The notes below the pieces were generated by a model that was not told where the DNA came from, made no database searches, and worked only from the letters and a program-made list of their open reading frames with translations. From Pyropia haitanensis (taxonomy: Eukaryota; Rhodophyta; Bangiophyceae; Bangiales; Bangiaceae), in contig SDUX01000008.1 in the NCBI GenBank assembly GCA_008729055.1, positions 4,489,756-4,553,755 on the forward strand: 64,000 nt of DNA, read 5' to 3'. Numbering within the stretch: position 1 is the first letter of the stretch; every line of letters starts with the position of its first letter. The translations under genes and the position numbers were made by a program. Below, piece after piece: positions 55,987 to 64,000 of the stretch.

Positions 55987-58439
55987 GGCGCTCCCAAACT
56001 TGAAAAGTAACGTGCGTCACAGTGGGGGGGCGGCCCCCCCCCCCGTCCGCAGAGCCGCAGCGCGCGGGTGCGGCGGTTCAGTCCGACGCGGCGGGTGAGC
56101 CGCTTCCAACAGCCGCTTGGCACGGGCAGCCGCGCCCGCCCTCCTTCCCGCGCTGGCGCCACCGGATTGGGGGGAGTCCCCCGCCGTTGGCGCGACAAAC
56201 AGCGGCGCGCCCCCTCTTCACCACGCCACCGTGGCCCCCGCCCAACCCCCGAGGGCGTGATCCCCCTCTTCCCGCCGCCTCTTTCTCCCCTGTCAGTGGC
56301 TCGGATGGCACGGACGCATGGGCGAGGCGACACACGCACGCAGAGCGCAGCGTGAGTGGACCCCCGTCTGTTGAGAGCGGGCCTCTCATGACCCCAGTCG
56401 GTGGGGGGTGGGGGGCGCTTGCGAGCGTGCGGCGCTTCCGCGCCATTGTCGCGGGATGGAGGTTTCATCATGGGATGATCTGCGGGGCGAGTGGGGCGGG
56501 CGGCGGTGGGGGTGGCGGCAGCGTGTGAGCCCAATGGGGCCACAGCAAAACTGGGTCTCGGCGGGGCACGGGCGGGCGGGTGGCCGCTGAACAACAACAA
56601 GATACGCGCCGGGGTCCCCCTCCTCGTGCCGCTGGACACCTTGGCAAGATCCACGACGCCACCACGTTGGGCGCATCTGTCTAGCGACCAGCACCGGCGG
56701 CGGCGGCGTGCCGAGCTGGAGGCCGCTTCCTCCGCGACGGTCCGACGCGCAAGAGCGGGGCGACGGATGAGGATTACAGTCGAGGTTGGTTGTTGGCCCG
56801 CGCACCGGACCAGCCAGCACTTGCAAGCGAGAGCGGAGCGCACCCTCGATGCCGCACAGGCTGTTGCATGGCATGACGGCCCCCCCCCCCCCCCTCCCCC
56901 CCAAGGCACTGCAATGTGTCGAGCAAGCACCACGCTCCTACAATTCCTTGCTGATTGGTCCCGCCCTGCACGGCGGAAAAGGGACCTGCTGACGGGCGTT
57001 GGCAGAGAGAGTCGCCACCAACACAGACTTTGCACGCTACGCGTGGGTACAGGCCACCAGATTCGCGCGAGACCCGTATGGGTACTACAATACCCTGGCA
57101 AGATATCGGGTGCACAGCACCTCAAGAAAGTCGTCAAAATATCCGATAGGAGCTCTCGTCGTCCAGTTCGAATCCAATATACATCGATAGCGGATGTAAG
57201 ATAGTGCGCTGCTGTAGGTGGTCAAGAGCTCTGATTCAATAGTGGCCAAGACCTATCCACCGTTCTTCCGCGCCAGTGCGAATCCAATCGACATCGCGAT
57301 AGGTGGACGACTCGTGGCCACGATCCATGGAGAACTCGAGAGCGATCATTAGCCACGTCTCTCGGGCACGAGTGGATATGAGATCCTCTCGCGTAGGGCT
57401 GAAGAACTGGCGGCCGCAAGTTGTTTTTTGCTCTACCTATCCGTCCCACACCATACCGCCCCCCGCACCCCCCTGTTCACATGTACACCCCACCCCGTCC
57501 CCTGCCGTGCACGTCCACAAACCAGCCGCATAACCCCCACGAGAAGGGCAGACACAACCAGGTACCACCAGCATGCCACGGACGAGAAGCGATAGCAACA
57601 GGAACACCCCAACAACACAAACAGGCCATGTGTCAGTGTTCATCTGTGGTCAGGACGTCAACACCCACGGTGCGCCCCACCACAACCCGCCTGCCGCAAC
57701 TGCACGAACCCCAAGGCACCGACAGCGTCACACGAGTCACCAACGTGACGCTCTCTCCCCCGTGCCATTGCGCAATGTCCTCTCCCTTCAACGCACGCCG
57801 CACGTGCATACCATGTAACAGTCGGGGGCAGGGCGCGTACGTCGTAGGCCCGTCGAGGCGTGGCGGGCGTGCAAGGGAAGCGGCGTGACCAGCACGGCAC
57901 AGAGATAGGAACGGGGGGCGGGCGGGGCGCCGGGAGGGAGCGACGACTGCCCGAGTGGAGGGACGCGCACCGCCTGGTTCGGCATGTGGGCTGCACTCCA
58001 GGCCCAAAGAGCGCGCGCACCGCAGCCGGGTCCAACGGGAGGTCTCTCGCGCGACTGCTCGACGTGCTGACAATTCTAATTATGCATCCGATTGTGAACT
58101 GTACGGATTTGTCGGGCAACCCAGGCTACTTTATCGCGACAGGGCGGCCACGCCAGCGGAACACCGCGCATGCGCCGCCCACACCCAGTTGAGGGTGGTC
58201 GCTGGGATCTGAAAAAGAACGAGTTGTAGAAAATACATCCACAATTCAAGAGGCATTTTCACGCCGGTTCTCGCGGAGGGTGGGCCAGCAACGCCGTGGT
58301 ACGCACCATCTCTCGTCCACCCCGCTATCGACCACATCGCTCCGTGAACCCCCAAGCCTTCCCACTATCGTGCAATAAATCGGGGCAGATCTTTCTGGTT
58401 GTGCCCATACGAAGTCACCATGCGAGTCTGCATCGATTC

Positions 58440-58830
58440 CTATTTTCTGTATATTTTTCCTCGGCGCTGAAGGTGTTCTCTTTTTTTTCCTGGCGCAGTG
58501 GTGTTCCACCGCGCCTCACGCACAGCCAGCCCCCTCCCCGCCGCTGCTTTCTGTCCATCAAACCCAAGCGGCGCCCACTCCCACGCGCGCCCCCGCTCAC
58601 CCCTGTTTGGACGCCCGCCCACGTCCGTCTTTGGCTGCCGCATCCGCCGGCAGTAGTTACCAAACGCGGCGTCGCCGGTGGGCGTGGCGGCGCCGCCGTC
58701 GGCGTCCAGGCCGAGCACGCAGTACTGAGCCAGCAGCGCGCGGTGGACGACGAGTTCGTCCACCACCCGCCAGCGGAGCGCGTCCGCCTCGTCCCGCTCA
58801 ATGCGCTCCGACCACCCTGCGGCGGCGCCA
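58440..58830 (-). pseudogene. Possible gene remnant or isolated exon
   Basis: On the minus strand SERIERDEADALRWRVVDEL continues VVHRALLAQYCVLGLDADGG and AAFGNYCRRMRQPK. Codon use is strongly GC-ending and the residues are varied, unlike the low-complexity shadows around it, so this looks like real protein sequence. No start codon with a sensible N-terminus, splice partner or family was found, and it ends in non-conserved sequence. It could be an exon of an unrecognised gene or a decayed fragment. Confidence 0.3.
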
Positions 58831-60222
58831 AGGAGGGGAGGGGAGGGGAGGAGGGGGATGGGGAGCGATGAGGCAGATGCGCCACCGGCCTCGCCGGCTG
58901 TGTGCCCCGACGACGTCTACCGTGAACCGGCGTGCCATGCCGTCCGCGGCAATTGCCACGGCCCGGACACCGTGGCCTCTGTCGACACTGAGCAGCGACG
59001 ACTGCCAGGCTGTCAGCAGACCCGCGAGTAGATGGCGCACGAGATCGCTTCAGGACTCGCGCTTGCGAGCTGATTTCCGATCCACCACTGCACGAGGGCT
59101 GAACAAGTCTCGACTGACACTTATAATTTCGTCTCGTTGAGCACGAGGCCTTTATAACCGTCTGGCGATCGTGTCGAGAGAGGATTCGTCGTACTAAGCT
59201 CTCGTGCCGCTCGGATAGTTAGAATCCGTTCTGATTCGGCTTTTCTTGAGGTGCTGTGTGCGTGTCGCAACTGGCGACCCGCACTGCAGAGCACGGAGCG
59301 TCGAAACGGGGGTGAGGCCCCCTGATTTTAGCGCCGCGCGGCCATAGATCCGTCTCTCCTGCGCAGCCCCCCCCCTCCCCAGACCCCGCACGCGGGACAA
59401 CTCGGATTGGATCTGGGCCACCGACTCAACTGGGTCTGCTTCCGGGTGCGTCGAAACTCGTTCCGCCCCCCCACCCTTGGCACACGCCCCGTCCCGCGGG
59501 GCGACCCACGCCCCAAACGGCTGTGCCAGTGGGCCCCCCACTCGCCCTAACCAACACTGCTGGACGCCCCCGCCGCGCCCGCGGTTCCTCCCCCCCCCCC
59601 CCCCCCACGGGGTCACTGCGCCCGCTATCTCCTACTCCCACCCCCCCCGCCCACACGCTCCCGCGGTCGGCAGCCGCCTACAGCCGGCGCGTGCCCGCCA
59701 GCGGCGCCCTCTACCCCCCCCCCCTCGGCCGCCCGCCCTGTTCCGACCCCTATACCTCCACCGCCGCCGGGCGCCCCCCTCCCGCCGCGCCGCGTCCCCC
59801 GCTGGGCCCCACCCGCAAGCGGTCCGCCGTACGGCGGTGGCGGCCGCGGATCCAATGCAATGGGCGGCACGGTGTTTCTCTCATCGGCGGCCCCCGCGAG
59901 GGTGCCGCACGGGCCCCTGCGCGGGGCGGCAGAGTGGGGCCTGCCCACGGGTAGCTGCCGCGGCCATCTCGCCGTCTCCTCCGCCTCCCACCCTCCCAAC
60001 AGTATAAGGGGGCAGCGGCAGCGGCGGTTGGTACAGCATCACCGTGGCGCCCAGCACAGTACACATCCACTGCCAACGCCAACACACCCCCGCAGCACTC
60101 CCCGCCTCCACTTCCACCCCCACCTCGTCCCTCGGGCTATCCCGCCTCCTCTCGCACCACAACCGCCGCTCCACCCCCACCTCCACCTCGCCCCCCCTTC
60201 CCCCCCCCCCGCGCCCTCCGCC

Positions 60223-61289
60223 ATGGACTACACCACGGACCCGGAAGCGCCCGCCGTAGCCGTCGCCGAGGCCCCCCCGCGGAGTCGTCGGCCAAGGACG
60301 TTGCGGCCGTTTACGCCCCCCACCCCAACCACACGGCCAAGCGCCAAGAGGCGGCCGCGCTGCTCGCGCTGTGGTCGGCGCTCGTCCTCACCGAGGGCAC
60401 CGTCCGGTTTGTGCTGGCCGACCCCGCGCAGGACCTGCTGCCGGCCAACCGGCCCGAGTCGGTGCTGCCGCCCATCCTCCCCTTCCTCGCCGCGCTCATG
60501 GAGTGCGTGTTTGGACTGTCGGGCGTGTTTGTCGGCGTCGGCGCGGCCTTTTTCAACGCCCACAACCGGATGGTGACGGTCGCCTTCCTCGTCACGCAGA
60601 CCATCCAGAGCTGGTTTGTGTTTGTCATCTACGTGTTCCTTATCCCCTCGTACCGCGCGCGCTACCTGGAGGCCCCCATCTTCCCGTTTGACACGATTGG
60701 CGAGTCCCGCGCGTTCATCACGATGGGCATCCTCACGTCGGTGGCGCTGTGCCTGGCGCTGCAGGGCGGCCAGTTCCATTTCGGCATGCGGCTGCTCGCG
60801 CACCAGTCCCCCCCGGGCAAGGCGAGCGCGGCGCACGCGGCCAAGGCGGCGGCGCGGGGCGTGTTTTGGAATGGCAACATGGTACTGGCGGGCGTCTCGA
60901 CGTTTATCGCGTCCATCCTGCTCCTCTCCAACGCCGACGGCAATGGCAGCGTGTCGCGGCTGAGCGGCGTCTTTGAGGGCCCGCCGCACGTGGGGGTCTT
61001 CCCCATGATCCCGCTCTTTTGTGGCCTCGTCATGACCTTTCACGGGCTGCTTGGCATGGCCGCGTCGATGAAGCCGGCACTCCTCAAGGCCCTGTACGTC
61101 TACACGGTCATCAACTACCTGTACATGTATCTCAACTTTACGATCCTGCAGCTGGGCGCGATTGAGGGCGGGGGGCCACCGCAGGCGGCGGCGTTCCACT
61201 CGGGCCTCGTCCTCTTGACCGTCCTTATTGGCCCCTACTTTGCGCGGCTGGCCAAGGTGAGCAAGGAGGAGGCGGACGAGGCGTATTAA
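60223..61289 (+). CDS. Unrecognised multi-pass membrane protein, copy 2 (one-base frameshift)
   Basis: ATG 60223 gives MDYTTDPEAPAVAVAEAP, then a C7 run (60271-60277) shifts the frame to SSAKDVAAVYAPHPNHTAKR and the body of the protein. The coding length is 1067; one added base gives 1068, exactly the length of copy 1, so a missing base in the run is the likeliest explanation. Body landmarks mirror copy 1: LLALWSALVLTEGTVRFVL, MECVFGLSGVFVGVGAAFFN, IQSWFVFVIYVFLIPSYRA, FITMGILTSVALCLALQGGQ, INYLYMYLNFTILQLGAIEG. It ends KEEADEAY. N-termini and C-tails differ most between the copies; membrane segments and the NAHNRMVT loop are near identical. Family and function unknown. Confidence 0.8.
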
Positions 61290-61891
61290 CCGGTGTTTAT
61301 ATGGTGTGTACAGAGTTGGGTTGGGAGGGGCGGGGGGGTACGGAGGATGAGGGGGAGGGATGACGGACGAGGCGCGCGAGACGGCCGCCTCGAGTGGGGC
61401 TGGCGCGCCCGCTTGTAACATTGATCTTTTCGGCCACGCCGCTGGGATGGCGCACGCAACACGGTTCCTCGCGCGCCGCAGACCGCCACGGTCTGCCCGC
61501 CACGGTCTGCCCGCCACGGGCGCCCACGCCTGGCGTCGGCCGCCCGTGCACTCGCGACGGCGGCGGCCCCCGCGGCAGCGGCCGCCCTCCCCCCTTGCGC
61601 AACGCCGCCCGTGGCGGGGCGACCCCCGCCCGCCCGCGCGCCGCGTCGTTGTGTGAGCCACGGCCGCCGCACGCCGCCCGTGCCGGTCGTGTGGCGGCGG
61701 CCGGCCGCGCGCCGCCGCGCCGGCGGCCCGCCCGCGGCCGTCGCCCGCCCGCGCGGGCGGCGGCCGCGGCGGCCGCCGACGCGCGCCGCCGACGCGGCGT
61801 GGCGGCGCCGCGGCGGCGGCGCCAACCGTCGACCGCCGCGTCGCCTTTGGCGGCCCGCGCCGCTGCACGTCCCGCCGAGCGCTGCTCCTGT

Positions 61892-61924
<33 letters not shown>

Positions 61925-64000
61925 TTGTGCGTCGCCTCGGTGACCGCCGCGCACGTTGGCGAGTGCCCGCCGCCGGTGGGGGCGTCGGGTGCCGCCCCGC
62001 CGCCCGTCGGGCGCGCCCCGCCGGCACCCGCGTTTGCCGCGCGGCGGGCGTTGCGGTGGCCGACGGCGGCGGCGGCGGCGCCGACGCTCCTCCTCCCCCC
62101 CTCCCCCGGCTGCGACCCGCGGCCGCGACCGCCACCGCGTGCCGCCACGGCAGCCGCCGCCGGCCGCCGCGGCCGCCGTCGCCGGCCGCCGCGCATCGTT
62201 GGCGACCGCCCGCCGTCGGCCGCCGCGAGCCGCCGCCGCCGGCCGCCGCGGCGCCGCGGCGGGCGCACCCCCCGACGCAGCGGCCGTCGCCGTCTGCGCG
62301 CGGGCGCGCCCGTGGGAGGCGGACGGAGCGGATGCGGCGCGGGGTGTGGCCGCACGGCCGCGGCCGCACGCGGCCGCGACCACCGGTCGCCGGTCGCCGC
62401 GACGCGGGCGCACCCCCCGCTGGGCAGCCGCCGCTCCTCCCCTCTGCGCGCAGCGTGTCGCGGCTGCCGCGGCAGGGCCGCCGCGCCCGCCCGCCCGTCC
62501 GCCCGCCCGCCCGCCCGCCGCCCCGCCCCCCCCCCACCGGGGTGACCAGCCCCGCCGCCGGGGTCGTCACCACCTCCGTCGCCGCCCGCCACAACTGCAC
62601 GGCGTGGCGCGTGGCTCCGCGGGTTCGCTCGTCTCCCTCCTCGGCGGCACCCGTGGGAAGGGTTGTGGCGTGTTTCCGGCTCGGACGGAAGAGGGGGGAA
62701 AGGGGAGGGGGGTGCGGTGGGCGGTGTCACGCGCGCAACCGTGCGCACCGACGGCCGGCAGTTGCGGCGCGTCCCGGCGCGCGGGGGGCACTGACGCACG
62801 CGTGTGGCGTCGCGGCGGCGGCGGCCGCCGTCATCACACCGGATGCGCGCACTGCCGCCACGGGGTGGGGGATACCCTTGGGTGGGGGGGGGGGAGCCTG
62901 CGTCCCCAACCGCCCCCCCCGGCAAGCGGCGGCCACCCTGTTGGTGCCGTGCGTCGCCTACAGTGGCGCGCCGCCTCTGCGGGAGGCGCGCCGCCGCTGC
63001 CGACGCCGTGCCGCCGCTGCCGACGCCGAGCCGCCGATGCCAACCCACAGCCGGCGGCACCATGGACGCACCCCGGGTGCCAACGCGCGCCCATCCCCGA
63101 TGTAGAGAGCGACGCGGTCGCGGCGAAGGCCGATGGGCGTCCGTCCCTTGGGGCCTCGGCGCATGGTCATTTCTCCTGCCTGTGTCATTTCCGTCTCAGC
63201 ATATGTGTCTTGGCTCAACAATGGGCAGGAGGGGGGGCGGGGGAGCGCGGCCCTCTCCGGGGCGGGTGAATGGCCGCAGCCCCGTTGTCCGACTGTGTTC
63301 CCCCCACCGTTGCACACGGTGCGCCGTTCCGCCGCGGTAATGGTTGGGTGCAGCACCAGGACGACGCCGAGATACGGGCGCTGGGGGGCGGCAATGGCCA
63401 CCACCGCGGCCGCTGGCGCCACCTCGCCCACTACGCCACCGAGGGCACGGGCCGTCTCCCCGGCGGGTAGGTGGGGGCGCACCAGACCTGTTCCTCCGAG
63501 CATCCCCCATCCCTGACACTGGGGAACCAATCCGCTACGGACAGGGGTAGGACGGCTGGGGTGCAGGTCAAGAAGGACGAGACGGGAGGGGGGGGAGGGG
63601 CGGAAAGCGGGAGGCGATCGGACGGCAGCCGGTCAAAGTGACGGCAACCGGTACGACGGGGGGGATGTCGGGGATGGCGGGGCGCGCGGGGCGGCCACCG
63701 CCCCCGCCCCCTCGGCACAGCCGCGCGCCGTGGACAGTTCCGCACCGGGGTGGGAGGCGGAGCGGGAGGGCGGGGAGGGCAGACGCGGGTTCCGACGGGG
63801 TGACGCTCGCGCGGAGCCGATCATTGCCATCATCCATGATGGGCGGGCGCGCCGCGGGGGCGTAGAAACCCCCGCCCCACCCAACAGACCAAACGGGCGC
63901 GCGCGCGCCCCGTGCCCCGGCCGCCAGTCCCCCCTGCCGCTGACAAGACCCGACGCGAGCCGCCCGCGTTGCGCCCCCCAGCGGCCGGCGCGAGGCGTGG
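61290..64000. other. Right-end stretch without a recognised gene
   Basis: After the paralogue: G-rich trailer, a 14-nt CCGCCACGGTCTGC repeat (61486-61520), a GC-only module (about 61660-62560) interrupted by a run of 30 T (61894-61923), then mixed GC-rich DNA to the end. Long open frames on both strands lack conserved motifs. A gene cut by the window edge cannot be excluded. Confidence 0.45.

Larger units (their letters stand above)
55383..60222. other. 4.8-kb divergent spacer between the two membrane-protein paralogues
   Basis: Contains GC-only DNA near 55680-55900, an 8-nt repeat (55915-55986), C runs near 56880, then markedly less GC-rich DNA (57000-57440, 58050-58480, 59030-59330) with a diverged direct repeat (57163-57190 / 57273-57302). 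A short codon-biased minus-strand frame lies at 58440-58830. A TATA-like GTATAAGG at about 60002 and a C-rich leader (60080-60220) precede the second paralogue. Confidence 0.45.

Noticed and set aside
57163..57190. GTTCGAATCC resembles a tRNA T-loop (B box)
   Set aside because: The flanking five bases do not pair as a T stem and no A box or acceptor stem is found upstream; it belongs to a diverged direct repeat.

Overview
This is a nuclear window from a eukaryotic alga with extreme GC content (roughly three quarters G+C by eye; coding third positions are almost all G or C). My best guess is a bangiophyte red alga of the Porphyra/Pyropia type. That is inference, based on: mostly intronless genes with a few short introns that all start GTACG(T/C); Ala/Gly/Pro-rich proteins; two likely plastid-targeted proteins with the early Phe typical of red-algal transit peptides (MAFTAP..., ...RPAFVPAA...); and a nuclear EF-Ts of presumed mitochondrial role. 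No bacterial operons, CRISPR arrays or rRNA genes were seen.

Layout, left to right (strand): RTCA C-terminus (+), RibD-type pyrimidine reductase (+), a 0.6-kb MITE-like element with 30-bp perfect inverted repeats, ABITRAM (-), a giant low-complexity PH-domain protein (+), EF-Ts (-), SPT4 (+), an acidic-tailed unknown (-), a GT92-like glycosyltransferase (+), a PABPN1-like RNA-binding protein with 3 exons (+), PP4 catalytic subunit (-), an MFS-like transporter (+), an S4-domain protein (-), an ABC1/ADCK kinase with 2 exons (+), alpha-SNAP (-), a small unknown (+), a GT14 glycosyltransferase (-), ER FKBP with 4 exons (+), an Ala-rich ARM/HEAT-like protein (-), class I HDAC with 3 exons and a huge tail (-), and two divergent copies of an unrecognised multi-membrane-spanning family (-, then +) separated by 4.8 kb. 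Neighbouring genes mostly alternate in strand. The set is housekeeping: transcription elongation and chromatin (SPT4, HDAC), RNA processing (RTCA, PABPN1), secretion (alpha-SNAP, FKBP, two glycosyltransferases), signalling (PP4, PH protein) and organelle functions (EF-Ts, ABC1K, S4 protein). I see no single pathway cluster.

Two window-wide features matter more than any single gene. First, about eleven of the recognisable genes change reading frame within or next to long G or C runs, and the conserved protein continues in another frame. Adding or removing one base restores them, so I read these as homopolymer-length errors (or true run-length variation) rather than dead genes. Gene ends near such runs are uncertain. 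Second, most start codons are preceded on the sense strand by a C/pyrimidine-rich leader and many stop codons are followed by a long sense-strand G run, giving a strand-asymmetric punctuation of genes.
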